A program made the translations under genes and the position numbers. The notes beneath the pieces are model-generated. The model made no database searches. It saw only the letters and a list, made by a program, of their open reading frames with translations, and had not been told where the DNA came from. A stretch of DNA of 64,000 nt from 66-474 sp036759545 (GTDB lineage: Bacteria > Pseudomonadota > Gammaproteobacteria > Xanthomonadales > Rhodanobacteraceae). The DNA lies in the NCBI GenBank assembly GCA_036759545.1, contig DAIOUL010000002.1, forward strand, positions 1 to 64,000, given 5' to 3'. Below, in pieces: positions 35,779-44,236 of this stretch (the first letter of the stretch is position 1; every line of letters begins with the position of its first letter).

Positions 35779-37641
35779 ATGAAGTTTTTCCACGACATGC
35801 CTTTCGGCGCACGGATATGCAGCGGCGGTGTGCGCTTTCGCTTGTGGGCTCCGGCGCAGCGCGCGCCGAAGCTGGTGCTCAAGGCGAACGCGAAAGAGCG
35901 TGCGCTGCCGATGGCGCCTCGAGACGACGGCTGGTTCGAATGCATCACCGATCTCGCACGCGCCAGCGACCGTTATCTGTACGAGATGGATGACGGCCGG
36001 CGCGTGCCCGATCCGGCTTCGCGCTTCCAACCCGACGACGTGCACGGCGCGAGCGAAGTAATCGATCCGCGCGACTACGATTGGCGCATACCGGATTGGC
36101 GCGGCCGGCCCTGGTGCGAAACGGTGTTATATGAACTGCACGTCGGCGCGTTCGCCGGCGATTACGACGGCGCGCACCGAAAGCTCGATCACCTGGCGGA
36201 CTTAGGCGTCACCGCACTGGAACTGATGCCGCTGGCGGATTTCGAAGGCCGCCGCAACTGGGGTTACGATGGCGTATTGCCATTCGCGCCCGACGCGAGC
36301 TACGGCCTCCCAGAAGCGCTGAAAGGGTTGATCGATGCTGCGCACGAGCGCGGGTTGATGATGTTCCTGGATGTGGTCTACAACCACTTCGGACCGAGCG
36401 GCAATTATCTGAATTTGTACGCGCCGCAGTTTTTCACCGAGCGGCACCACACGCCTTGGGGCGCGGCGATCGATTTCGCGCAGCCGCAGGTACGGGAATT
36501 CTTCGTTCAAAACGCGCTGTACTGGCTCGAAGAATACCGCTTCGACGGCTTGCGTTTCGATGCGGTGGACCAGATCCGCGACGACGGCGAAACGCACATC
36601 CTGGAAGAAATCGCGCAGACAGTGCGCGCACGCATTCCCGACCGGCACATCCATCTGGTGCTGGAAAACGACAACAACGACGCGCATCTGTTGCAACGCA
36701 ATTCCGGTGCGACACGTTTCTACAGCGCGCAATGGAACGATGACTTCCATCATGCCGCGCACGTACTCGCCACCAGCGAGAGCGGTGGTTACTACACGGA
36801 TTACGCGCAGCAATCTTCCTTTGCGATCATCCCTGATCGCGACAATCAAAAAGCGGACGTCCATGTCCGCACTTTTGCCTTGGCGGCTCTGACGCGCGCA
36901 TTGGCGGAAGGCTTCGTCTACCAGGGCGAACACTCTGCCTATCGAAACCGCGCGCGCGGCCAGCCGAGCGCGCAATTGCCGCCGCTCGCCTTCGTGGATT
37001 TCCTGCAGAACCACGACCAGATCGGCAACCGCGCCTTTGGCGAACGTTTGGCGAACCTTGCGGACACCGCTGCGATCGAATGCCTGACCACTATCTGGTT
37101 GCTGGCGCCTTCGATCCCGTTGTTCTTTATGGGCGAAGAATGGGGCTCGAAGCAGCCGTTTCTGTTCTTTTGCGACTACGAAGGCGAGCTGGCCGATATC
37201 GTGCGCGAGGGCCGCCGCAAGGAATTCGGCAAGTTCACATCGTTTGCCGATCCGGCCATGCGCGAACGGATCCCCGATCCGAACGCACGCGAAACCTTTA
37301 TCGCTTCGACGCTCGACTGGCACGCTGCGGAATCGGCCGCCGCTGTACGGCGGCTGGATTTCATTCGTGGTCTGCTCCGGGTGCGTCAGCGCGAGGTCGT
37401 GCCGCGTCTTTCGGACTCCATGCATGGGGGGCGATACGAATTGGTCGGCGACCGAACCTTGCGTGTGCAATGGGAAATGGCGGACGGTGCGGCTTTGACG
37501 CTCGTCGCCAATCCGGCCGCAGTGCACGCAGGCCAATTCGACCGGCGCTTGCCAGGCAGACGTTTATACGCGCAGCCTTCTTCTCTGCCGGAGAAAATCA
37601 TGGAGCTGCCGCCATGGTCCGCCATCTGGAGCCTGGGATGA
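35779..37641 (+). CDS. treZ: Malto-oligosyltrehalose trehalohydrolase
   Basis: A 620-residue GH13_10 enzyme that releases trehalose from maltooligosyl-trehalose. N-terminal FGARICSGGVRFRLWAPA, barrel motifs LYELHVGAF, DVVYNHFGPSGNYL, nucleophile in GLRFDAVDQIRDD (Asp 261), acid/base in LVLENDNND (Glu 296) and FLQNHDQIGNRA. FMGEEWGS is also typical. The ATG at 35779 matches the family start; the open frame runs further upstream, antisense-like, inside glgX. Its stop overlaps the malQ start by four bases. Confidence 0.96.
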   Translation: MKFFHDMPFGARICSGGVRFRLWAPAQRAPKLVLKANAKERALPMAPRDDGWFECITDLARASDRYLYEMDDGRRVPDPASRFQPDDVHGASEVIDPRDYDWRIPDWRGRPWCETVLYELHVGAFAGDYDGAHRKLDHLADLGVTALELMPLADFEGRRNWGYDGVLPFAPDASYGLPEALKGLIDAAHERGLMMFLDVVYNHFGPSGNYLNLYAPQFFTERHHTPWGAAIDFAQPQVREFFVQNALYWLEEYRFDGLRFDAVDQIRDDGETHILEEIAQTVRARIPDRHIHLVLENDNNDAHLLQRNSGATRFYSAQWNDDFHHAAHVLATSESGGYYTDYAQQSSFAIIPDRDNQKADVHVRTFALAALTRALAEGFVYQGEHSAYRNRARGQPSAQLPPLAFVDFLQNHDQIGNRAFGERLANLADTAAIECLTTIWLLAPSIPLFFMGEEWGSKQPFLFFCDYEGELADIVREGRRKEFGKFTSFADPAMRERIPDPNARETFIASTLDWHAAESAAAVRRLDFIRGLLRVRQREVVPRLSDSMHGGRYELVGDRTLRVQWEMADGAALTLVANPAAVHAGQFDRRLPGRRLYAQPSSLPEKIMELPPWSAIWSLG

Positions 37642-39518
37642 AGGATTCCCTGCGCGAACTGGCCCTGCGAGCCGGCATCGAACTCGAATACGAAGACACT
37701 TGGGGTGAACGGCACACGATCACCGAGCGCACTCTGGACGCACTGCTGGACACAATGGGCTTGACGCACGCGACCGAAGCACAGCTTCGCGCTTCCCTTG
37801 CGCGGCTCGAGTCTCTGGACGGCGACCGCGCATCCCGCGAACCCGAGCGCGCATGGTGGCCCGAGGGATTGAAGGGCGAAGGCCGGCGCTGGAGCTTGGC
37901 GGTGCAGCTTTATGGTTTGCGTTCCGGGCGCAATTGGGGGATCGGTGATTTCACCGACTTGAAGGCGGTCATGCGAGGAGCGGCTGCGATCGGCGCCGCG
38001 GCCGTGGGCATCAATCCTCTGCATGCACTGTTCCCGGATCGTCCCGAACACGCCAGCCCCTATTCGCCCAGCAGCCGGTTGTTCCTCAATCCGCTTTATC
38101 TGGACGTCGAGGAGATCGACGACTTCAAGAACTGCCGCGATCTGCAAGACGCTGTCGGCAGTCGGCCGTTCCAGGAAAAGCTCGCAAGCGCTCGCAGCAG
38201 CGAAACCGTGGACTACGGGGAAGTCGCCGCCTTGAAGCGGTCCGTCTTGAAATTATCCTACCGGGCCTTTTGCGGTGAATGTCTCGCTTCGAATCGTCAC
38301 CCACGAGCGCGCGCCTTCCGTAAATTTCAAGCTGAAAGCGGGCCCGACTTGCGGCAATTCGCGACTTTCAATGCCATTGCGCGCGCGAGAAGGACCGATG
38401 ATTGGCGGAGGTGGCCCCGCGGACTGCAGGATCCGCAGTCCGAAGCTGTCGCGGCTTTCGCACGCGAGCATCTGCAGGAAATCGAATTCCACGAATACCT
38501 GCAATGGCAGCTCGCATTGCAGCTCGCATCCGCGAACGAAGCCGCCCGCGAGTCGGGCATGAGCATCGGCCTGTATTCGGATCTTGCAGTGGGCGTGGAG
38601 CCGTCCGGAGCGGAGGCGTGGAGCAGACAGCCGTTGTGGGTTTCGGAAGCGACGATCGGGGCGCCGCCCGACGCGCTGAATCCTGCGGGCCAGAACTGGG
38701 GCTTGCCTCCGCCGAATCGCTTCGCAATGAGCGCCACTTCGTACCGGCACTTTCAAGCGCTGATGAGCGCCAACATGCGCCAGGCCGGTGCCTTGCGTGT
38801 CGACCACATTTTCGGGCTGATGCGGTTGTGGTGGATCCCGCAAGGCAGACCCGCCACCGAAGGCGCGTACGTGCACTATCCGTGCGGCGATCTGTTCAAC
38901 GTGCTCGCGCAGGAAAGCCGGCGCCATCGTTGTCTCGTCATCGGCGAAAACCTGGGGACTCCGCCCCGGGAATTCGAGGAGGTCATGCGAGAGGCCGGCG
39001 TGCTTGCTTATCGATTGCTGTACTTCGAGCACTATGACGTAGCTTTTCCCAAGCCGGGCGAATATGCCGAAGACGTATTGATCTCCGCCGGCACGCACGA
39101 TCTTCCTTCGCTCCCGATGTGGTGGAGTTCGCAAGACATCGCTTTGCGCGAAGCACTGGGCCTCTGGCCGAATGACCACGCACGCCGGCGGGAGGCCGAA
39201 AATCGCCGGCGCGCGCGGACGGCGCTCACGCGCAGGCTTTGCGAAGAGCGGCTGCTCGAAACTGCGTCCGTTCCCCGCGAGGCGCCGGTCGAGGCCGTCT
39301 ATGCCTATCTCGCCCGCACTCCTTGCAAGCTCCTGATGGTGCAACTGGAGGATGTGCTGGAACTGCACACGCAGAACAACGTGCCGGGCACGACGGACGA
39401 ATATCCCAATTGGCGGCAAAAACTGCCCGTATCCGTGGAAACGGCGCTGGCGAGCCCGCGACTCGCTGCACTCGCCGAAGTATTTCGTCGCGAAGGCCGG
39501 GCCGACAGTTGCGCATGA
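37638..39518 (+). CDS. malQ: 4-alpha-glucanotransferase (amylomaltase)
   Basis: A 626-residue GH77 enzyme that disproportionates maltodextrins. Motifs: AVQLYGLRSGRNWGIGDFTDL, GINPLHALFPDRPEHASPYSPSSR given in parts, nucleophile in ALRVDHIFGLMRLWWIP (Asp 389), acid/base in VIGENLGTPP (Glu 437), and SAGTHDLPSLPMWW with the third Asp. The N-terminal 90 residues form the extra helical domain of proteobacterial MalQ. The start overlaps the treZ stop (ATGA) and its own stop overlaps the treY start (ATGA), so three genes are translationally linked. Confidence 0.95.
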   Translation: MKDSLRELALRAGIELEYEDTWGERHTITERTLDALLDTMGLTHATEAQLRASLARLESLDGDRASREPERAWWPEGLKGEGRRWSLAVQLYGLRSGRNWGIGDFTDLKAVMRGAAAIGAAAVGINPLHALFPDRPEHASPYSPSSRLFLNPLYLDVEEIDDFKNCRDLQDAVGSRPFQEKLASARSSETVDYGEVAALKRSVLKLSYRAFCGECLASNRHPRARAFRKFQAESGPDLRQFATFNAIARARRTDDWRRWPRGLQDPQSEAVAAFAREHLQEIEFHEYLQWQLALQLASANEAARESGMSIGLYSDLAVGVEPSGAEAWSRQPLWVSEATIGAPPDALNPAGQNWGLPPPNRFAMSATSYRHFQALMSANMRQAGALRVDHIFGLMRLWWIPQGRPATEGAYVHYPCGDLFNVLAQESRRHRCLVIGENLGTPPREFEEVMREAGVLAYRLLYFEHYDVAFPKPGEYAEDVLISAGTHDLPSLPMWWSSQDIALREALGLWPNDHARRREAENRRRARTALTRRLCEERLLETASVPREAPVEAVYAYLARTPCKLLMVQLEDVLELHTQNNVPGTTDEYPNWRQKLPVSVETALASPRLAALAEVFRREGRADSCA

Positions 39519-42313
39519 TTCCTCCACGCGCCACGTACCGGCTGCAGTTCAATCGCGATTTCACGTTTGCCGACGCGGCCGAGCTGGCGCCTTATCTGGC
39601 GCACTTGGGCATCAGTCACCTGTACGCATCGCCGTGGTTGAAGGCGCGCCTAGGTAGCACCCACGGTTACGACATCGTCGACCACGCGGTTTTCAATCCG
39701 GAGCTCGGTGGAGAGCGTGGCTTTGTGCGCCTGAGCGCCGCGCTGCGCGAACACGGATTGGCGCACATCCTGGACTTCGTACCCAACCACATGGGTGTCG
39801 CGCAGGCGGAAAACGCCTGGTGGACGGACGTGCTGGAGTGGGGACGCGCATCGCCTTGCGCGGGTTATTTCGACATCGACTGGTCGCCGCCCGATCCGCA
39901 TCTGCACAACAAGCTGCTGCTGCCGGTGCTCGGCGATTCTTATGGCGCCACGCTGGAAGCGGGTGAATTGGATGTCCGTTTCGATCCGGCCAAGGGGAGT
40001 TTCAGCGTCTGCTATCACGACCATCGCTTTCCACTGGCACCGTACAGCTATGCCGTGCCGCTGCGGGCCGCGATCGCCGAGGGCAGCGAAGTGGCCGCGG
40101 CGCTGGAGCCGCTGGCAGCCGCTTTCGAACGCCTGAGACTGCACGCCGGCGCGAGCGCACGCCGCGTGGCGCAAACACGCGAGGAGTCGGATTCGCTGAA
40201 AGCGCGCCTGGCTTCGGACGCCTCGCTGCATCCCGCACTGGAACGTGGCGCCGCATCACTGTCGGGAGTTGCCGGCAAGCCGCAGACTTTCCAATCGCTG
40301 CACCGCCTGCTGGAACAGCAGGCCTATCGCCTCGCGCACTGGCGCACCGCGGCGGACGAAATCAACTACCGGCGCTTTTTCGACATCGATGCGCTGGCCG
40401 GCATCCGTGTCGAAGATCGCGAGGTCTTCGAGCGAACGCATAAGCTGGCCGCGAGATTGCTCGCCGATGGCAAGCTCGACGGTTTGCGCATCGACCACAT
40501 CGACGGACTTTATGATCCGGCGCAATATCTTCGCCGTTTGCAGCGGCTGACGCCGCGGCCGTTTTATCTCGTCGTCGAAAAGATCCTGGAGCAGCACGAA
40601 CAATTGCCCGTTCGCTGGCCGGTGCACGGCACCACCGGCTACGAATTCCTGAATCTGGTAAATGGATTGTTGGTGAACGCGCGCAGCGAAGCGGCGCTGA
40701 CGCGCACATACCAGCGCTTCATCGGTCACGACGCCGATTTCGACGAAGTGCTGTACGCCGCCAAGAAGCAGGTGATCGAAACGAGCTTCAACGGCGACTC
40801 GCGCAGACTCGCGCTGCAGCTCCATCGCATCGCCGGACAGGACCGTCGCACGCGCGACTGCACGCTGCAGCAATTGCAGCGAGCGTTGACGGAAATCGTT
40901 GCGGCCTTTCCGGTCTATCGCACCTATGTCGATGCGCGCGGCGCGAGCGCGCAGGACCGCGAAGTGATCGCACAAGCGGTGGAGCAGGCGCGCGGCCGCT
41001 CGCATCCTGCGGATGCCGGTCTGTTCGATTTCATCGCGAGCGCGTTGAATACGGATCTGGCGCACCCCGGCACGGGTTCGTACAGAAGACAGGACGTGCT
41101 GCGGTTCGCGATGCGGTTCCAGCAATTCACCAGCCCGGTGATGGCCAAGGGCTTCGAGGACACGGCGCTCTATCGCTATCACCGACTGACCGGCTTGAAC
41201 GAAGTCGGCGGCGATCCGCGCCGCTTCGGCCTTTCCGTCACGGCATTCCACGCGGCGAACATGCAGCGTGCCGAACATTGGCCGCACTCGATGCTGACGA
41301 CGGCCACGCATGACACCAAACGCGGCGAGGACATGCGGGCGCGCCTCAGTGCCTTGAGCGAGATGCCGTGGGAGTGGTCGCGCGCCGTGCGCCGCTGGGC
41401 CCGGCTCAACCGCTCCCACAAGCAGGAAACCGAAGGCGACGCCGCGCCCGATCGCAACGACGAATACCTGCTCTATCAAACCCTGATCGGCGCCTGGCCC
41501 ATCGAGTTGATGGACGGCCGCTGGAACAGGAAGGCGGCGGCAGATTTCAGAACGCGCATCCAGTCATACATGCTCAAGGCACTGCGCGAAGCCAAGCAGC
41601 GTTCCTCGTGGACCAATCCCGACATCGGCTACGAACGCGCCACCACGGATTTCGTGGCGCGGATTCTGGACGCCGAGAGCGGACGCGTTTTTCTCGACGC
41701 GTTCCTGCCGCTGCAGGCACGCGTGGCGGAGTTGGGCGTGCACAACAGTCTTGTGCAGCTCGCGTTGAAGCTCACTTGTCCCGGTGTTCCGGACATCTAC
41801 CAAGGCGGCGAGCTGTGGGACTTCAGCCTCGTCGATCCCGACAACCGCCGGCGGGTGGATTTCGGCACGCGGACCCGTCTGTTGGAACGAATCGCGGCTT
41901 TGAACAAGTCGACTCCACAGCGCCGCATCGACGCGGTCTCGAATATGCGCGGCCACTGGCGGAACGGGGCGATCAAGCTGTACGTGCTGCATCGGCTGCT
42001 GCAATTGCGCGCCGCGCATCCCGCTCTTTTCGAGAAAGGCGATTACCGCCCTTTGCAAGTCCAGGGCGCCGATCCGGACTCGGTCATCGCTTTTGAGCGC
42101 ACATCCGGCAACGCGCGAATGGTAGTCGCTGCGATCTTGCGGGCGCGCCGGGCGGGACTCATCGCGAGGAAAACGACCATCTCGCTCCCTTCGGAAAACC
42201 TGCCCGTTTTCTTCGATGTTCTGACCGGGCAGCGGCATGCGATGAATCGAGGCCTCGATGGAAGGCGCTTGTTCGCGCAACTTCCGGTGGCGGTGCTCAC
42301 GGCGGAACGCTGA
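39515..42313 (+). CDS. treY: Malto-oligosyltrehalose synthase
   Basis: A 932-residue GH13_26 enzyme that turns the reducing-end alpha-1,4 link of maltodextrins into the alpha,alpha-1,1 link of trehalose. Motifs: PRATYRLQFNRDFTFADA, YLAHLGISHLYASPWLKAR, DFVPNHMGVA, nucleophile in GLRIDHIDGLYDP (Asp 327), acid/base in VVEKILEQHE (Glu 355), and TTATHDTKRGEDMRARL. It is slightly longer than many TreY proteins (700-860) because the helical insertion after the third strand is long. Last gene of the glucan operon; no terminator-like hairpin was found in the next 100 bases. Confidence 0.96.
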   Translation: MIPPRATYRLQFNRDFTFADAAELAPYLAHLGISHLYASPWLKARLGSTHGYDIVDHAVFNPELGGERGFVRLSAALREHGLAHILDFVPNHMGVAQAENAWWTDVLEWGRASPCAGYFDIDWSPPDPHLHNKLLLPVLGDSYGATLEAGELDVRFDPAKGSFSVCYHDHRFPLAPYSYAVPLRAAIAEGSEVAAALEPLAAAFERLRLHAGASARRVAQTREESDSLKARLASDASLHPALERGAASLSGVAGKPQTFQSLHRLLEQQAYRLAHWRTAADEINYRRFFDIDALAGIRVEDREVFERTHKLAARLLADGKLDGLRIDHIDGLYDPAQYLRRLQRLTPRPFYLVVEKILEQHEQLPVRWPVHGTTGYEFLNLVNGLLVNARSEAALTRTYQRFIGHDADFDEVLYAAKKQVIETSFNGDSRRLALQLHRIAGQDRRTRDCTLQQLQRALTEIVAAFPVYRTYVDARGASAQDREVIAQAVEQARGRSHPADAGLFDFIASALNTDLAHPGTGSYRRQDVLRFAMRFQQFTSPVMAKGFEDTALYRYHRLTGLNEVGGDPRRFGLSVTAFHAANMQRAEHWPHSMLTTATHDTKRGEDMRARLSALSEMPWEWSRAVRRWARLNRSHKQETEGDAAPDRNDEYLLYQTLIGAWPIELMDGRWNRKAAADFRTRIQSYMLKALREAKQRSSWTNPDIGYERATTDFVARILDAESGRVFLDAFLPLQARVAELGVHNSLVQLALKLTCPGVPDIYQGGELWDFSLVDPDNRRRVDFGTRTRLLERIAALNKSTPQRRIDAVSNMRGHWRNGAIKLYVLHRLLQLRAAHPALFEKGDYRPLQVQGADPDSVIAFERTSGNARMVVAAILRARRAGLIARKTTISLPSENLPVFFDVLTGQRHAMNRGLDGRRLFAQLPVAVLTAER

Positions 42314-42417
42314 GAGCTTCCCCGGAGCGAAGGGACATCGGGTTCCAGCGCACGGCAGCGGCAACAAGACCGCGCCGCCGAATCGAAACACCGTATGTCG
42401 TCCGGAAACCGAAGGCT

Positions 42418-43239
42418 TCAGATTTCCCCGCGCACCTGCGCGTGGCTGATCAACGCGAAGATCAGGCTGCCGCCGACGATGTTCCCGGCCAGCACGGGGC
42501 CGAGAAAGTGGCCGAGCGCCTCGCCCCAACCGGCATGACCGTCGAAGACCAGGTAGAACACCTCCGCGGCCGAACCGATCACATGCACCAGTCCGGCGAG
42601 CGCGATCAACCAGGTGAGCCCGACGATGATCCACAGCCGCGCGGCATCCACAGCCGCCATCAGCCACACCATCATCGCGATGATCCAGCCGCCGAGGATG
42701 GCTTTGAAGAACATCTGCGGCGTCGAGTACGCCATCAGCTCTCTCCCCATGGCGTCGAATGCGCGCAGCATCTCCGCGTCGAACAGCGGCAGCCGCGCCA
42801 CGCCGTAGGCGAAGGCGATTACGCCGATCAAATTCCCGATCAAGACGATGCACCATAACCGCAGAAGCGCGCCGGCTTTCGCCAGGGACGGAGCGCTCAT
42901 CAACGGCAGCACCGCGGTGAGCGTGTTCTCGGTGAACAACTGCTGGCGCGCGAGGATCACGATTACGAAGCCGGTGCTGTAGCCGATCGACGAAACCAGC
43001 GCGCCCACCGGCGACTCGGGCAGGTGCGCACGCAACGCGCCACCCGCCACCATCGAGAACCCCATCGACAGACCGGCTGCCAGGCCCGACCACGCCAGCG
43101 ACGAGGCGCTGCGCCGCAATTCCTCTTCGCCGGTCCTGCCGACCGTTTCGTGCAGCACCGCCGCGCGCGGCGGCTTGCGCTGCTCGATCTCATTGCGCTC
43201 GGCCTCATCGAGCTGCGATACAGGATTTTCGACAGACAT
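42418..43239 (-). CDS. Formate/nitrite transporter family channel (YfdC-like)
   Basis: A 273-residue membrane protein. A 45-residue soluble N-terminus precedes six hydrophobic helices with the FNT features: LSMGFSMVAGGALRAHLP, the LARQQLFTENTLTAVLP loop that is typical of the YfdC branch, GNLIGVIAFAYGVA and AGNIVGGSLIFALISHAQV. FNT channels pass small monovalent anions; YfdC-like proteins have no firmly known substrate. The ATG at 43239 is chosen since upstream codons lack protein-like features. It converges with the glucan operon. Confidence 0.88.
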   Translation of the reverse strand: MSVENPVSQLDEAERNEIEQRKPPRAAVLHETVGRTGEEELRRSASSLAWSGLAAGLSMGFSMVAGGALRAHLPESPVGALVSSIGYSTGFVIVILARQQLFTENTLTAVLPLMSAPSLAKAGALLRLWCIVLIGNLIGVIAFAYGVARLPLFDAEMLRAFDAMGRELMAYSTPQMFFKAILGGWIIAMMVWLMAAVDAARLWIIVGLTWLIALAGLVHVIGSAAEVFYLVFDGHAGWGEALGHFLGPVLAGNIVGGSLIFALISHAQVRGEI

Positions 43240-43566
43240 GACTACTGTGGTGTGCTGACGAGGGTTGCGCTGTTTACCACCCGCCGCCCAGGTGGTTGTC
43301 GGTTTCGGTGCAATGCTGCCACTGTTAATAGCTCCATGTGACGTGACAACAAAGTGAATCACTGGCCGATGGATCTCCTGTCGTGATTTCGAGCGCGTGC
43401 TCCTGTTTGCGATTGCGTTAAAGGTCTCATACGCGTCCTTGATGCAACCTCCACAACACATTTCAGAAAATGCCCTGCGATGGCGGCCGGGGCAGCCGTC
43501 ATGTTCAGCAGCACTCCGCTCTACCGCCGCCGCGCGCTCCCATGCCGCGGTTTTTTGAGATAGCCG
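43240..43566. other. Non-coding gap upstream of the FNT channel gene
   Basis: No convincing gene is seen on either strand in this 327-base stretch. It must contain the FNT promoter (minus strand). It precedes the shift from chromosomal core genes to the mobile region. Confidence 0.4.
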
Positions 43567-43800
43567 ATGCAAACAGGACATCCATCCCAGGAGGGCGCGC
43601 GCCGGTATCCACCGGAGGGGCTCTATATCTCGGACAGCGGTTCATCATTGCCTTGCACGTGCAAGCCGATCTGCCGCGACAACTGCGCAGGAGAGTGCGG
43701 ATGCGGCGCTTGCAGCCGCAATCTGATCGATTACCTGCGCCTTACGAGCAGCGAGTCCGAATATCTGGACAACTGGGTGGGTGTTGCCGATTCCACCTGA
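43567..43800 (+). CDS. Small cysteine-rich protein, possibly metal-binding
   Basis: A 77-residue open frame from an ATG with GAG about eight bases upstream. Its centre has seven Cys within 20 residues in the spacing C-x-C-x3-C-x3-C-x3-C-x-C-x2-C (from CTCKPIC to CGCGAC), while the ends are polar (N-terminal HPSQEGARRYPPEG, C-terminal SESEYLDNWVGVADST). The density of Cys recalls metallothioneins or a zinc/iron binding knuckle. I do not recognise a family. It lies alone just before the putative attachment region. It may be spurious, since support is compositional only. Confidence 0.4.
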   Translation: MQTGHPSQEGARRYPPEGLYISDSGSSLPCTCKPICRDNCAGECGCGACSRNLIDYLRLTSSESEYLDNWVGVADST

Positions 43801-43850
43801 GCGAGGGGGTACAACCCGCTACGGGAGTGGGGTTTCACTGCGACCGGATT

Positions 43851-43872
43851 TGGTGGGCCGTGATGGGTCGAA
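43851..43872 (-). repeat. tRNA 3'-end fragment, copy 1 (attachment-site remnant)
   Basis: TGGTGGGCCGTGATGGGTCG followed by AA. Its reverse complement ends in the CCA of a tRNA acceptor stem (ACGGCCC-A-CCA). The same 22 bases recur at 43989-44010, and 17 of them at 44067-44083. Confidence 0.65.
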
Positions 43873-43884
43873 TGCTGCGCGCTC

Positions 43885-43910
43885 AGCCGATGCCTTCAAC
43901 GGCATCGGCT
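43885..43910. other. Perfect 10-bp hairpin inside the repeat region
   Basis: AGCCGATGCC pairs exactly with GGCATCGGCT across a TTCAAC loop; GCGC flanks allow further pairing with a bulge. No T-run follows on either strand, so it is either a terminator of poor type, an element end, or a recombination-related structure. Confidence 0.5.
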
Positions 43911-43988
43911 GCGCAGCGTGAGGGCGAGGCATGGATGCCCAGCGGGCATGCGCGCCAAGGACGGCACGGGACGAAAGAAGCAAAGAGA

Positions 43989-44021
43989 TGGTGGGCCGTG
44001 ATGGGTCGAACCATCGACCAA
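43989..44021 (-). repeat. tRNA-Lys-like 3' end, copy 2 (longest attachment fragment)
   Basis: Read on the minus strand, these 33 bases run TTGGTC-GATGG-TTCGAC-CCATC-ACGGCCC-A-CCA: end of variable loop, T stem, T loop, T stem, acceptor strand, discriminator and CCA. The layout matches the 3' third of proteobacterial tRNA-Lys, except that the T loop is one base short. The 5' two thirds of a tRNA are not present on the right side, so this is a fragment rather than a gene. Such fragments are left where integrative elements use a tRNA 3' end as attB. Confidence 0.65.
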
Positions 44022-44066
44022 CGGATGTGAGATCGTCTGCGAGACCGGTGAAAGTGCGATCGAGTT

Positions 44067-44083
44067 TGGTGGGCCGTGATGGG
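44067..44083 (-). repeat. tRNA 3'-end fragment, copy 3 (proposed left edge of the element)
   Basis: TGGTGGGCCGTGATGGG, identical to the first 17 bases of copies 1 and 2. The bases before it (GCGATCGAGTT) resemble those before copy 1 (GCGACCGGATT), so the unit seems to have been tandemly accumulated. Sequence to the right is visibly AT-richer than to the left. Confidence 0.6.
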
Positions 44084-44144
44084 ATCTGATTGTTATTGCA
44101 AGCAACTGATACATCAATATGCGCAGGAATGATACGTTTCGCCG

Positions 44145-44162
44145 TATCCCCATCAGTATCCC
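44145..44162. promoter_or_regulatory. Direct TATCCC repeats, possible recombinase arm sites
   Basis: TATCCC occurs at 44145-44150 and 44157-44162, 12 bases apart, about 60 bases inside the third tRNA fragment. Short direct repeats of this sort next to tRNA attachment cores are common for tyrosine recombinase arm-type sites. No integrase gene is seen next to it. Weak evidence. Confidence 0.3.
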
Positions 44163-44236
44163 AACTTGGACTCGGGTATTACTCGCCAATCTAGTACGGG
44201 CTCGTGCCAACGCAGACAATCTGGCAGCGCCATAGG

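Noticed and set aside
43851..44083. A complete tRNA gene
   Set aside because: Only the 3' third is present in any copy, the T loop is one base short and there is no D or anticodon arm.
43851..44083. CRISPR array
   Set aside because: Three units of unequal spacing (138 and 78 bases) with homology to a tRNA end; no short regular spacers and no cas genes.
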